A program made the translations under genes and the position numbers. Shown here in pieces: positions 25,853 to 34,947 of a stretch of DNA of 38,114 nucleotides. The notes beneath the pieces are model-generated. The model was not told the DNA's origin. It did not search any database and saw only the letters and a list, made by a program, of their open reading frames with translations. The DNA is from Acidobacteriota bacterium (GTDB lineage Bacteria > Acidobacteriota > Terriglobia > Acidiferrales > UBA7541), in assembly GCA_003225315.1 (NCBI GenBank), contig QHZD01000047.1, forward strand, positions 1-38,114, read 5' to 3'. Each line of letters opens with the position of its first letter. Within the stretch, counting starts at the first letter, position 1.

Positions 25853-26464
25853 TCATTCTCTTGAGTTAGCGAGCGTTCCAAGGATTGAAGTGAATACCCC
25901 TTTCCTCACCCAGCGACAACCAAAGGGGGTACTCTCACTCACTGGAGGAAAGGTGCGCGTCGACTTTGGAAGTACGATGTAGTCTGTGCAGACTCTCACA
26001 CCGTAATCGCATTGCTGGGCAGTATCCTTCCCATCAAAGGCGCATTCATAGGAGGTCATCATCGATGTATAGCCTTCGTTAAATACCTCGGCGTAGGAGA
26101 CTGTTCCATAGCCCGCGCTTGAGGGTGTCTTCGGCGCCATCGGGTTGGGCACTTTGTGCAAGAACAGAATGTATTCCCACCCTAGTCTTTCCCCCACGTA
26201 TGGCCCGAAATAGATAGTCTCTCCAGTTGTAGCTCCTTTGAAGCTCTTGACCACATCGCCCTTGTATACAGCGACACGGTAGTTTTCCGTGTCCCCGGAA
26301 ACAATCTTTACAATTGCAACAGTATCGGCCTGCTTGAACAGGTCCGCCAACTTGATGACCCTGGGCTCTGAGATGGTGACGTCATTCGGCTGCTGAGCTG
26401 GGATCCGCTGAACGAAAATCACAATAACTGTCGCTAGCAAGAGAGTTCGCAGCGCTGTCGCCAT
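25853..26464 (-). CDS. Secreted protein of unknown function
   Basis: The 203 residues begin with a signal peptide (LLLATVIVIF, then IPAQQ). The mature part is beta-rich, with KIVSGDTENYRVAVYKGDVVKSFKG and GETIYFGPYVGERLGWEYILFLHK, a pattern like small secreted domains that recur in acidobacterial genomes. Cysteines near 142, 152, 158 and 183 may form disulfides. AAGGAG is 8 nt before the ATG. It points away from pyrD, and I recognise no specific family. Confidence 0.7.
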   Translation of the reverse strand: MATALRTLLLATVIVIFVQRIPAQQPNDVTISEPRVIKLADLFKQADTVAIVKIVSGDTENYRVAVYKGDVVKSFKGATTGETIYFGPYVGERLGWEYILFLHKVPNPMAPKTPSSAGYGTVSYAEVFNEGYTSMMTSYECAFDGKDTAQQCDYGVRVCTDYIVLPKSTRTFPPVSESTPFGCRWVRKGVFTSILGTLANSRE

Positions 26465-26646
26465 TGATGATCTCCTTTCCAGTTGTTCCCTGTGAATGAT
26501 AACTGATGTGAGTTGGCCATCATACCTGTTGAAGCTATGAAACTACGCCGTACCCAAGTGGACTCTTAAGTCCGCATTTCGAGGAGTTGGCCCACGTCCA
26601 GGTTTTCAAAGGTGAAGCCGGCAGTTCGTGTTATGCTTCATGCGAA

Positions 26647-27582
26647 GTGAGCTCCGCTGGCGCCGTTGACCTCAGCGTAAGAATTGGCGCGTTGCGCCTG
26701 CGGAACCCTATTCTTGCCGCCAGCGGAACCTTCGGTTACGGCCTCGAATTTGCCCACCTTGTTGACCTGAACCGTCTCGGAGGCTTCGTCACTAAGGGGC
26801 TTTCCCGCGAACCCATAGAAGGTGCCCCGGCCCCGCGGCTTTACCCCACCCCCTCTGGAATGCTCAACGCCGTCGGGCTACAAAATGTCGGGGTTCGGGC
26901 CTTCGTAGCCGAAAAACTCCCGGTACTGCGAAAGTTCGATACGGCCGTCATCGCCAACGTTTTCGGCTACACGATCGAGGACTACGTCGAGGTGATCCGC
27001 GTCCTGGAGGACGCCGAGGGGCTGGCAGGCTATGAACTCAACGTCTCCTGCCCCAATGTTAAGAAGGGAGGCATGCAGTTCGGCAACGACCCCGCCATGG
27101 TAGCAGAGGTCGTCGGAGCCGCCCGCAAAGCTGCCTCAAAACGACCTCTGTGGGTCAAACTTTCGCCTCTTGTTACAAACATTGGACTTATCGCCAAGTC
27201 GGCCGAAGAAGCCGGAGCCGACGTCCTGACTGTGGCAAATACCTACCCGGCAATGGCCATCGATTTCCGTACGGGAAAGTCGCGGTTGGGGAATCCAACC
27301 GGTGGTTTATCCGGCCCAGCGATTAAACCCATTACTTTGAGACTCGTCTGGGAAACGAAGAAGGTCGTCAAGACACCAGTTATAGGCCTGGGAGGCGTCG
27401 AGACGGTCGAAGACGTGCTTGAATACCTGGCTGTAGGCGCTTCGGCGGTACAGGTCGGGACGGCCAGCTTTGCTGACCCGAGGGCCAGTGAGCGGCTTGT
27501 CGAGACCCTTACGAACGTACTGGAACGGACTAAAATGTTTACTTTGAATGAGATAAGGGACAAATTCCAAGCTGAAAACTAG
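26647..27582 (+). CDS. pyrD: Dihydroorotate dehydrogenase, class 1B catalytic subunit
   Basis: PyrD oxidises dihydroorotate to orotate. From GTG 26647 it has 311 residues, the family length. Motifs: ILAASGTFGYG (22-32), NAVGLQNVG, ELNVSCPNVKKGG with catalytic C135, LWVKLSPLVTNI, and GGVETVEDVLEYLAVGASAVQVGTA for FMN. The sequence fits class 1B, which transfers electrons to NAD through PyrK. No pyrK is nearby. TTG 26587 is an alternative start with GAGGAG directly before it, but would add 20 unusual residues with three cysteines. Confidence 0.95.
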   Translation: MSSAGAVDLSVRIGALRLRNPILAASGTFGYGLEFAHLVDLNRLGGFVTKGLSREPIEGAPAPRLYPTPSGMLNAVGLQNVGVRAFVAEKLPVLRKFDTAVIANVFGYTIEDYVEVIRVLEDAEGLAGYELNVSCPNVKKGGMQFGNDPAMVAEVVGAARKAASKRPLWVKLSPLVTNIGLIAKSAEEAGADVLTVANTYPAMAIDFRTGKSRLGNPTGGLSGPAIKPITLRLVWETKKVVKTPVIGLGGVETVEDVLEYLAVGASAVQVGTASFADPRASERLVETLTNVLERTKMFTLNEIRDKFQAEN

Positions 27583-27592
27583 CAGAAAACGG

Positions 27593-27621
27593 TTGACATA
27601 ACCAGGCCTTTTTGCTACACT
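27593..27621 (+). promoter_or_regulatory. Strong sigma-70 promoter for rlpA
   Basis: TTGACA (27593-27598) and TACACT (27616-27621) lie at the ideal 17-nt spacing. It starts 10 bp after the pyrD stop, with predicted transcription start near 27628. It is the best housekeeping promoter in the window. Confidence 0.8.
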
Positions 27622-27653
27622 TTTCTGGATTTGAGTAGCACAAAGAACACACT

Positions 27654-28079
27654 ATGAGACACAAACTATTCATGAGCTGGGCTGCACTGCGGTGGGTACT
27701 CCTCATGTTCTTGGTTGCACCGGGGATGGAAGCACCTCTCGTAGCGCATCTGAATCAACCCGTGAAGCCGATCAAGACCTGGGTAGGCAACTCGAGTTGG
27801 TATGGCCCCGGGTTCAATGGCCGCAAAACCGCCAATGGCGAGCGCTTCGACTCCGAGGCACTCACTGCGGCTCACCCCAACCTCCCCTTTGGATCCCTCG
27901 TCCGCGTAGTGAATCCCCGCAACGGCAAGTTTGAACTGGTACGCATCAATGACCGCGGTCCCTATCAAGAAGGGCGCGAAATTGATGTATCCTATCGAGT
28001 CGCCCGGAAGATTGGCTTGATCCACTCGGGCGTGAGCCAGGTCCGGCTCGAACTCATGGCACTACCCGAGAAGCACTGA
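27654..28079 (+). CDS. rlpA: RlpA-like double-psi beta-barrel septal protein
   Basis: A protein of 141 residues with a signal or anchor region (WVLLMFLVAPG). The RlpA barrel is clear: SSWYGPGFNGRKTANGERFD, ALTAAHPNLPFGSLVRV, RINDRGPYQEGREIDVSYRVARKIG and GVSQVRLELM. RlpA proteins are lytic transglycosylases acting on peptidoglycan stripped of stem peptides, or help septum and cell shape. There is no SPOR domain, so binding to denuded glycans by that route is absent. The start has only a weak ribosome site. pyrF follows 23 bp later and is likely co-transcribed. Confidence 0.9.
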   Translation: MRHKLFMSWAALRWVLLMFLVAPGMEAPLVAHLNQPVKPIKTWVGNSSWYGPGFNGRKTANGERFDSEALTAAHPNLPFGSLVRVVNPRNGKFELVRINDRGPYQEGREIDVSYRVARKIGLIHSGVSQVRLELMALPEKH

Positions 28080-28102
28080 CCCCGGAGGAGGCGGGGTCAC
28101 AC

Positions 28103-28852
28103 ATGACCCTGACCTTCGACGCCCATCCCCGCAGCAGCCTGATTGTCGCGCTTGATTTTGATTCGCTTTCCACTGCGTTGAAATTCGCAAAGCAGGTGGC
28201 CGATCTTGTGGGCATGTTCAAGATCGGCAACCAGCTCTTTACGGCCGCAGGCCCCGCTGCTGTTAAAGAAGTCGCCGCACTCGGCCCGGGAATTTTCCTC
28301 GACCTGAAATTCCACGACATTCCTAACACGGTTGCCGGCGCCGTGCTTTCCTCGGCGGCGCTTAGTGGAGTGCAGCTCGTCAACGTGCATGCGCTCGGCG
28401 GTAAAGCCATGCTCGAAGCTGCCGCACAAGCCATCAGCGCCGGAGTTCCGATGGGAGCAGACCGGCCGCACCTGCTCGCGGTGACCATTCTGACGAGCAT
28501 GGACCAGAAGGCCATGAAGGAAGTGGGAATCGGCGGTGCGCCCAAATTGCGCGTGGTGAAGTTGGCGGAGCTCGCTAAGGGCGCGGGAGTTGACGGCGTC
28601 GTCGCTTCTGTGCAGGAAGCCAAAGCCATTCGCAAGGCTTGCGGCCCTGAATTCTTGATCGCGACGCCTGGCGTGCGCCCAAAGGATTCACCGGTGGAAT
28701 CCAAATCAGAAGATCAGTCCCGGAAAGCAACTCCCACGGAAGCGATTCGCGCGGGCGCCGATTTTCTGGTCGTCGGCAGGCCCATTCTCGCCGCGCCCGA
28801 TCCGCGTGTGGCCGCGCAATCCATCGTCGACGAAATCGCCGCCGCGAAATAG
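28103..28852 (+). CDS. pyrF: Orotidine 5'-phosphate decarboxylase
   Basis: PyrF makes UMP from OMP. The catalytic residues of the TIM barrel are visible: D18 in VALDFD, K40 in MFKIGN, and D67, K69 and D72 in FLDLKFHDIPNT. The C-terminal phosphate loop is GADFLVVGRPI. At 249 residues it is close to the family length. A polar insert of about 15 residues lies after TPGVRPKD. GGAGGAGG precedes the ATG. It follows rlpA in one short operon and lies 76 bp before selB. Together with pyrR, pyrB, pyrC and pyrD it makes this a pyrimidine region split over both strands. Confidence 0.96.
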   Translation: MTLTFDAHPRSSLIVALDFDSLSTALKFAKQVADLVGMFKIGNQLFTAAGPAAVKEVAALGPGIFLDLKFHDIPNTVAGAVLSSAALSGVQLVNVHALGGKAMLEAAAQAISAGVPMGADRPHLLAVTILTSMDQKAMKEVGIGGAPKLRVVKLAELAKGAGVDGVVASVQEAKAIRKACGPEFLIATPGVRPKDSPVESKSEDQSRKATPTEAIRAGADFLVVGRPILAAPDPRVAAQSIVDEIAAAK

Positions 28853-28928
28853 TTTCCCCAGTTTGACCGCTGATTCTTTCCTCCAGTAGCATCCAAGGCG
28901 GCGGCAAGAGCGTTCGCCCATTCGAATC

Positions 28929-30839
28929 ATGTCCACTGCGATGAAGAGCGTGATTGTCGGCACGGCTGGGCACATCGATCACGGCAAATCCACACTGGTC
29001 GAAGCGCTGACTGGCACGCATCCGGATCGTCTCGCGGAAGAAAAGCGCCGCGGAATCACCATCGATTTAGGTTTCGCGTTCCTGGAAGAAAATGGCGTGC
29101 GCTTCGGCTTTGTCGATGTGCCGGGGCACGAACGATTTGTCAGCAACATGCTTGCGGGCGCGGCGGGAATCGATGTGCTGTTGCTGGTGATTGCCGCGGA
29201 CGAATCCATCAAGCCGCAGACGCGCGAGCATTTTGATATTTGCCGTTTGCTGGGAGTGAAACGCGGCGTGGTAGCGCTGACAAAGAGCGACATGGTGGAC
29301 AGCGACACTTTGGAACTGGTGCGCATGGAAACAGAGGAATTTCTGCGCGGATCGTTCCTGGAAAAAGCAGCACTCGTTCCGGTGAGCGCGAAAACAGGCG
29401 CGGGACTTATTGAGTTGAGGAAAGCGTTGAGCGACGCGGCGGCGAACGCGTCGGCAAAAGATGCGGCGCGATATTTTCGATTGCCGATTGACCGTGCGTT
29501 TGCGATGAAAGGATTTGGTTCCGTCGTGACGGGGACGCTCATTTCCGGAAGCGTCGGCGCGGGCGATGAAGTGGAATTATTTCCGCGCGGCGAGCTGCTG
29601 CGTGTGCGTGGCGTGCAGTCTGGCGGAAAATCCGTGGAGCGCGCGACGCCGGGACAGCGCACCGCGGTGAATCTCGCCGGAATTGAACACACTGCGCTGA
29701 AACGCGGCATGGTTCTGGCCGCGCCGGGAAAATTCCGCAAAACGCGGCGAGTCGATGTCCGGTTGGAGTCGTTGCCCTCCGCGAGAAAAATGAAGCAGGG
29801 CGCACGCGTGCATTTTCATTCCGGAACAGCGGGGACAATCGCGGAAGTTTTTTTCCACGGAGAGAAGGAACTTCCGCCGGGCGGAAGCGCGCTCGCGAAT
29901 TTGAAATTGCAGGACGAAGTGCTGGTGCTGCCGGGGGACCGCTTCATCGTGCGGCAGTTTTCTCCGGTGGTGACGATTGGCGGAGGCGTGGTGCTCGATC
30001 CGCTGGCGCGGCGTCCGATGCTGCGCGATACAGGACGCGCGGCGTTTCTGGCAACGCTGGAGCGCGGCAACCATGAAGAAATTCTCGCGGAGATGACGCA
30101 GCGCGCTCTGCTGGGACTGGGCCACGAGGAGATTGTGGCGCGGACGGGTTGGACGGAAAAAGAAATTCAGGGAGCCCTGGAAAAACTTCGTGGAACGGGA
30201 CGCGTGAGAATTGTTTCGGGCGAACCGCTGGCGCTGGTCTCCGGACAATTGTTTGAAGAAGTGCGCAAGAGAATTATAGAAAGAGTGGAACGATTTCAGA
30301 AAGAGAACCCCTTACTGCCAGGAATCGCGCGAGAGGATTTGCGCGCGAGCCTGAGAAAGCGCGTGCGGAGCGAAACGTTTCGCGCCGCGCTCGAAGAATT
30401 GATTGCGCAGAAAAAGCTCGACGCGCAAGGAGAATTGGTAAAGAAAGCAGGATCGGAAATTGCCCTGCTTCCCGAAGAAGCGAAAGCCAAGGAACAGATC
30501 GAAGAGGTGTTCGCTTCCGCGGGTTTGGCGGTGCCCTCGGTGAAAGAAGTGCTGGCAAAACTTACGGTCGAAGCCAAACGCGCGGAGAAGCTTTTGCAAA
30601 TTCTCCTGCGCGAGAAAAACCTGGTGCGCGTCTCGGCGGAACTGGTTTTTCACCGCCAGGCGCTGGCTCAATTGAAGGAGCAGCTTGCTGCTTATAAGAA
30701 AGCCAAGGGCGACCGCATCTCTGTGCCGGCGTTCAAGGAATTGACCGGCATTACCCGGAAGTACGCCATCCCGCTGCTTGAATATCTCGACCGCGAGCAT
30801 GTGACGCGGCGGGCGGGGGAAGAGCGTGTTATCCTGTAG
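28929..30839 (+). CDS. selB: Selenocysteine-specific elongation factor
   Basis: SelB carries Sec-tRNA to the ribosome at UGA codons marked by a SECIS hairpin. The 636 residues have GTPase motifs GHIDHGKST (14-22), DVPGHE and TKSDM, a G2 region [13 protein letters not shown] typical of SelB, EF-Tu-like barrels ([17 protein letters not shown]), and a C-terminal run of winged helices that bind SECIS RNA. ATG 28941 (four codons later) is also possible. selA, selD, a tRNA-Sec gene and a selenoprotein are not in the window. Its presence implies the organism makes selenoproteins. Confidence 0.95.
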   Translation: MSTAMKSVIVGTAGHIDHGKSTLVEALTGTHPDRLAEEKRRGITIDLGFAFLEENGVRFGFVDVPGHERFVSNMLAGAAGIDVLLLVIAADESIKPQTREHFDICRLLGVKRGVVALTKSDMVDSDTLELVRMETEEFLRGSFLEKAALVPVSAKTGAGLIELRKALSDAAANASAKDAARYFRLPIDRAFAMKGFGSVVTGTLISGSVGAGDEVELFPRGELLRVRGVQSGGKSVERATPGQRTAVNLAGIEHTALKRGMVLAAPGKFRKTRRVDVRLESLPSARKMKQGARVHFHSGTAGTIAEVFFHGEKELPPGGSALANLKLQDEVLVLPGDRFIVRQFSPVVTIGGGVVLDPLARRPMLRDTGRAAFLATLERGNHEEILAEMTQRALLGLGHEEIVARTGWTEKEIQGALEKLRGTGRVRIVSGEPLALVSGQLFEEVRKRIIERVERFQKENPLLPGIAREDLRASLRKRVRSETFRAALEELIAQKKLDAQGELVKKAGSEIALLPEEAKAKEQIEEVFASAGLAVPSVKEVLAKLTVEAKRAEKLLQILLREKNLVRVSAELVFHRQALAQLKEQLAAYKKAKGDRISVPAFKELTGITRKYAIPLLEYLDREHVTRRAGEERVIL

Positions 30840-30840
30840 G

Positions 30841-30879
30841 GGCAAGCGAGAGAGACTTGCCGCGCAGGACTACCTGCGC
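30841..30879. other. Two adjacent hairpins between selB and tatA
   Basis: GGCAAG (30841-30846) pairs with CTTGCC (30856-30861). GCGCAGG (30862-30868) pairs with CCTGCGC (30873-30879) around a 4-nt loop. A further CGCGC/GCGCG stem may lie near 30894-30914. No U-tract follows, so they are not classical terminators. They may shape the tatA leader or process the message. Confidence 0.35.
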
Positions 30880-30926
30880 TAGGGTTTAAGTAGCGCGCGG
30901 CCAAGCGGAGCGCGTGGAGGCTTTTC

Positions 30927-31139
30927 ATGGGTGAATTCAGCATTTTTCATTGGCTTGTGGTTCTGGCTGTAATCCTGATTTTCTTTGGCGGCAAACGCAT
31001 CCCGGAAATCATGAAGGGATTTGGCGAAGGCATCCGCAGCTTCAAGGACGGCATGTCGGGCACTTCGCAAACACCGCAGCCGCCAGCGCAAGCGCCTGCT
31101 CCCCCATCGGCGGACAAGCCCGGCGAAGAGAAGAAGTAG
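30927..31139 (+). CDS. tatA: Sec-independent translocase protein TatA/TatE
   Basis: The 70 residues hold one membrane helix (FHWLVVLAVILIFFGG) followed by the hinge GGKRIPEIMKGFGEGIRSFKDGM, the amphipathic helix characteristic of TatA. The tail is rich in Pro and Lys. TatA forms the pore of the twin-arginine system that exports folded proteins. GGAGG lies 6 nt before the ATG. tatB and tatC are not in the window. The gene closes a transcript that ends at a strong terminator. Confidence 0.95.
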   Translation: MGEFSIFHWLVVLAVILIFFGGKRIPEIMKGFGEGIRSFKDGMSGTSQTPQPPAQAPAPPSADKPGEEKK

Positions 31140-31177
31140 GGCCGACGCAGACCAAGAATCGGTGTAGATTGGGAATT

Positions 31178-31210
31178 GGGTCCCGACTCGGTCGGGGCCC
31201 TTTTTGTTTT
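31178..31210 (+). terminator. Intrinsic terminator after tatA
   Basis: GGGTCCCGAC (31178-31187) pairs with GTCGGGGCCC (31191-31200) over ten base pairs around a TCG loop, followed by TTTTTGTTTT. It lies 39 bp after the tatA stop. Confidence 0.88.
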
Positions 31211-31432
31211 ACGTCGACTCGGCCATGATCCTTCACCCCGATGGTCCCGAGCGAGTCGGGACTCGCAGACAGCGCTCGTCGTTCGGGACAGACACCCTTT
31301 CCGACAAGGTCTGGAATGTTTCCATCATCGGGTGTGAAGAGAGGTCCCTCGGTCGCGATGCTCCCTCGGGATAGAAATCCTTCTTGGGATTTCTAGTTAA
31401 CAATAACTGGGCCCCCCTCCCCCTGTTTTTCA

Positions 31433-31550
31433 TAAGTGTTGATTCTAAACGTGGTTAAAGTCGTTTGTTTTGATACAGTTTCGTAAGTGTTGATTCTAAA
31501 GATAGTTAGGCGCAGTTTCTGAGTCCAGATTTGTAACTGCTGATTCCAAA
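31433..31550. repeat. Three degenerate direct repeats with a 50-51 bp period
   Basis: TAAGTGTTGATTCTAAA occurs exactly at 31433-31449 and 31484-31500, and as TAACTGCTGATTCCAAA at 31534-31550. Similarity extends a few bases either side (CAG.TTTG before copies 2 and 3; GTTA-like after). Copies are too diverged for an active CRISPR array; a decayed tandem repeat is likelier. Confidence 0.6.
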
Positions 31551-32021
31551 TGGTTTACAGGGGAACGGGAGACACTTGACAGGTGCGAGAAAGCGTCGCG
31601 CCTAAAATGTTTCGCAGATTTACCTAGCATGTAGTATATCAGAAAGCTAAGGAAAGTCAAACGAAAAGTGGTGACGGGTGAGCCGGTAAATCGAACGCGA
31701 TACAAGCGCGTGTTGACAACCTGACCACGGAACAAATCGGATCCGGGGATTACTTCCGGATTACCGACAACCCCGAGAGTTGACACGATATTCGTGAACA
31801 CAAGCGCGTTTGTCGGTACTAATCCGACGGATGAACCGATAACTTCCGGCTGGCTTGTAAATCCGGGCACAATACCAGAGGCCCGCCAATGGGCTCCGAA
31901 AGGGTCACCTCTGTGGGCGCGCCCGGCGCGATTTTCTGTTGGCCCGCACCAGCGCGACAGTCGCGGCAATCTCTATTTCCTTGCGGGCGTAGAGGGATGT
32001 TTCCCCATTCCGATGACCCAA

Positions 32022-32417
32022 TCAGGCTGATCCTTGAAGCCTCGTCGCGAATCTGCGAAGCGCGATTGTTCCGAAACCCAGCAACAGGAGGCTAGACGGC
32101 TCTGGTACCGGGCTGGCGACAGCCGAAAATTCTAGCCCATCCACAAACCGGTCGTCTGAGTATCGAGTGGCCGAGATCAACACCAGCCGTTGTGTAGTGG
32201 TATTCGGCATTAAATGTTCCGATGTAGATTGTGTCGTCCCTCGAATCGAATGCTAAACCACCCCTAAGGCCGGAAATATCTGTAGGGTCCATGCCATAGT
32301 GCCTAGCTAGCACATTACCCGAACTGTTGATGGTGTCAAATCTGCACACGCAGACCTCGCAGAGACAAGAATCGCGGCTACTGCACACCACAACACAAAA
32401 ACTCGGGCGCCTTTCAT
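32022..32417 (-). pseudogene. Frameshifted PEP-CTERM-anchored secreted protein
   Basis: Three frames read in order as one decayed gene. The first starts at ATG 32417 with AAGGACGAG upstream and gives a signal peptide (MKGARVFVLWCAVAAILVSA, then RSACAD). It then hits a stop. A second frame continues with RFDTINSSGN and GLAFDSRDDTIYIGTF, like an NHL/propeller repeat. A third ends in VPEPSSLLLLGFG, IALRRFATR, which is a textbook PEP-CTERM sorting tail (PEP motif, membrane helix, basic end). Two frameshifts are therefore needed. Loss of an internal part is inferred because the spacing is short. Intact members are anchored by exosortase; none is seen here. Confidence 0.75.
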
Positions 32418-32581
32418 TTCTCGTCCTTCTTGCAACAAGACGGAAGATTGTGACTCCCCGACCTTATTGCGCCAACCATCGCACCGGATGCCTGGGCATC
32501 TCGCCCGGACGCAATGCGCTGGTTGCCTCCTCTCTCCTCGATTTAATGGATCGCCTCTTTTTTCGCTTCGCGTTCTGGCTA

Positions 32582-34789
32582 TCACGGCGTCACCGTTAGC
32601 GTCGCGGTTGAAGTGTCCACGGCAATCCCGTTCACCAGGAGGGTTGCCGTCAGCGAATACGTTCCCAGACAAGCTCCTGCCGGCACTCGGAAAGGAAACG
32701 GGATATTGCGAAGTGTTTTCGGTGTCAATGTAAAGGACGGAGTGTTAAATGACACAGAATTTGTGCTGCCGCAACTGGCAGGTTGCAGCGGACCAGTCAA
32801 CGTGAACCTAACGACCACCATTTGCGTCGCACTGGCACAGGCACTTACTACGAAGTTAGCAGTAATCGTGCTGCTCCGGGGAGCCGTGGACGGAGTCGGG
32901 GTGAGGGTAACGTAGTGACACACGACCTCGTAGCTGACCGATTGTGAGCTCAGATTGCCGGCTGCGTCGTTGGAATTCACGGTGAAGCTCTTCATACCCG
33001 TCGTCTGCGTGTCGATGTTGGTTCCCCTATTCACTGGCCCGGCACACGTAGTCACTCCGGACAGATTGTCCGTGCAGTTATAACTGGACGGCACCGGCTG
33101 ATTTAACGCGTAAGAGGCCCCGCTCGCTGGAGTTGTAATGGAGATGTTCGGCGGAGTCGCGTCGCGCTTGACAGTCACAGAGTTCGAGTTTGGTCCACCC
33201 GCGCTTGTGGCGCTGCAGGTCACGGTCATGCCCGCGGAGTCGGACGTGATGGGGGCTGGTGCGCACCCGACTTGAGAAGTGACCGCTGTTTCCGGGTCGA
33301 CCACACTCCAGGTAACTGTGACATTGCTGGTGTACCAATTATTGGTACCCAGCATTCCGCTAATGTTTGGAGTGATCACAGGCGGCGTTGTATCCAATGC
33401 GGCAATGAAATCCCGGGCATAGATCCCAAAGAAGCTGCCGTCGTTGCCGCCCTCCCAGGCGACAACGAAATTCCCCGCGGCGCTCATCCTTGTTGCGGGC
33501 CGGTAATAAGTGGCGGGGCCAATACTTACCAGGATTTGGGTTCCCACGACCGTACGGGTGCTATCGAAACGTTGGGCGAATATCGCATCGTTGGCACTCG
33601 TGGCGCTCTCCAAATCGTTCCAGGCGACAACGAAATTTCCTGCGGAAGTGGGAGCCATCCCAACCGACAGTCTGTTGAAATGCGAGGAGCCACCTAGTAG
33701 GCTCGCAACTTGGAACTCGGGGCCCGACGGACCGAAAGTGCCTCCGCAGACAGTTCCAGGCGGGCACGAGCCAGAGGGGAACCCAAATAGCTGGCCGAAT
33801 ACTCCGCGAACACCAAGGTTATCCGAACCATTCCAAACGACGATGACATTCAGGTTCGCGTCCATTCCCACCGCAGGGTTGTCTTTCGCGGAGACCTGGT
33901 TCGTTACCTGGAACTGGGGACCTGAAGGTGCTCCGTCACTACCATCGAAAAGCCGGCCGAAAATCCCGGCTGAGTCGGTAATGCCAGCACCTTCCCATAC
34001 AACGACGAAGCTCCCAAGCGTACAAACAACAGGCGCCGACGGCACGGTACAGTCTTCGGGATTCACTGCCACCTTAGGGTTGAACTGATTGCCGACGGTG
34101 TAGCTGTTGACGATGAAGTCGCAGGGAGCAAAGGTACCTAAATAATCGTGGCAATTGGCGGGTCCGAGCTTTAAACCGTTGGGGTCGAGTCGCTGTCCAA
34201 AGATGCCCGTGCCATGCCCGTCCGCAGGTCCGAAGCCGCTCCAAACTATGACCGCCTCGCCAGACGCGTACATTGCCACCGATGGCTGTTGGGTGACAGA
34301 GGCGTTGGCGTTTGTATTTACAAGAAAATTTGTCCCTTGGGGTACGCCGTTAGCATCGAAACGTTGACCATAAATCTGAGAGGAGCTGAAGGTGTAGTTA
34401 AACTGGTCGATAACAGAAGAGAACAGGCCGCCGGCCCAAACAACCAGGAAATTCCCCGCCGCGTCCATCGCAACGGCAGGGTCCCTCTTCCTGTTGTTAG
34501 AGAATGGCACAAACGTCGGGTCATCCACTCTGATTTCGGCCCCCGCAGGTGTGCCGTTGGCGTTGAAGCGCTGAAGGAAAACGGCTTCATTGCTATCCGG
34601 CCGATCGCTAGCCCAGACGATTGCAAACTTCCCCGTTGCGTTCATTCCCATTGCTGCACTGAACTGGTAGCCGGATACGGTCGTATTGACGGGGAACTGG
34701 CCCGGCGCAGGCTGTTGTCCAGCTGCGGGCACAATTGTTCCCGCAAGCCAAACTAGGACTGCCGTCATGAACCAGAGTTGCTTTCTCAT
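32582..34789 (-). CDS. Secreted seven-repeat (propeller-like) protein with Ig-like C-terminus
   Basis: The protein has 735 residues with a signal peptide (LWFMTAVLVWLAGTIVPAAG). Seven repeats follow, each with a pattern like PAVAMDAAGNFLVVW, then GQRFDANGVPQG and VN; seven copies suggest a beta propeller. A C-terminal third (after about 440) has Ig-like segments beginning DTTPPVI and DATPPNISI, rich in Thr and Ser with paired cysteines. The start ATG 34789 is preferred to ATG 34807 because GGAGGGAG lies 8 nt upstream. There is no obvious anchor at the C-terminus. Cell-surface or extracellular location is inferred; the ligand is unknown. Confidence 0.82.
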   Translation of the reverse strand: MRKQLWFMTAVLVWLAGTIVPAAGQQPAPGQFPVNTTVSGYQFSAAMGMNATGKFAIVWASDRPDSNEAVFLQRFNANGTPAGAEIRVDDPTFVPFSNNRKRDPAVAMDAAGNFLVVWAGGLFSSVIDQFNYTFSSSQIYGQRFDANGVPQGTNFLVNTNANASVTQQPSVAMYASGEAVIVWSGFGPADGHGTGIFGQRLDPNGLKLGPANCHDYLGTFAPCDFIVNSYTVGNQFNPKVAVNPEDCTVPSAPVVCTLGSFVVVWEGAGITDSAGIFGRLFDGSDGAPSGPQFQVTNQVSAKDNPAVGMDANLNVIVVWNGSDNLGVRGVFGQLFGFPSGSCPPGTVCGGTFGPSGPEFQVASLLGGSSHFNRLSVGMAPTSAGNFVVAWNDLESATSANDAIFAQRFDSTRTVVGTQILVSIGPATYYRPATRMSAAGNFVVAWEGGNDGSFFGIYARDFIAALDTTPPVITPNISGMLGTNNWYTSNVTVTWSVVDPETAVTSQVGCAPAPITSDSAGMTVTCSATSAGGPNSNSVTVKRDATPPNISITTPASGASYALNQPVPSSYNCTDNLSGVTTCAGPVNRGTNIDTQTTGMKSFTVNSNDAAGNLSSQSVSYEVVCHYVTLTPTPSTAPRSSTITANFVVSACASATQMVVVRFTLTGPLQPASCGSTNSVSFNTPSFTLTPKTLRNIPFPFRVPAGACLGTYSLTATLLVNGIAVDTSTATLTVTP

Positions 34790-34947
34790 TGTAGTTACTC
34801 CCTCCATTTAGCCAAAGTCTGCCGCTAGCCTCACGCGCTGTTGATCCCGACGAGCCCACACTAATCCTGCTACCGTTGCTGACTCCCCGATTCGTCGTCC
34901 TTCGTGGCCCCGAGGCATTGTCAACGGACGGAAATGCGCCTTGTACT

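Larger units (their letters stand above)
31140..32021. other. 882-bp stretch without a supported gene
   Basis: After the tatA terminator this holds a second GTCCCGA/TCGGGAC stem (31244-31262) and a degenerate direct-repeat run (31433-31550) in AT-richer sequence. Frames on both strands between 31.5 and 32.0 kb lack any family pattern. It may be decayed coding sequence next to the PEP-CTERM relic. Confidence 0.5.

Noticed and set aside
30840-30926. tRNA-Sec gene or SECIS element in the selB-tatA gap
   Set aside because: The gap is too short for tRNA-Sec, has no CCA end, and bacterial SECIS elements lie inside coding sequence.
31433-31550. Possible CRISPR array
   Set aside because: Only three copies, conserved unit of 17 nt, third copy diverged, spacers partly similar, no cas genes.
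31496-31969. 157-codon minus-strand frame left of the PEP-CTERM relic
   Set aside because: It crosses the decayed repeats, has no ribosome site and no family pattern.
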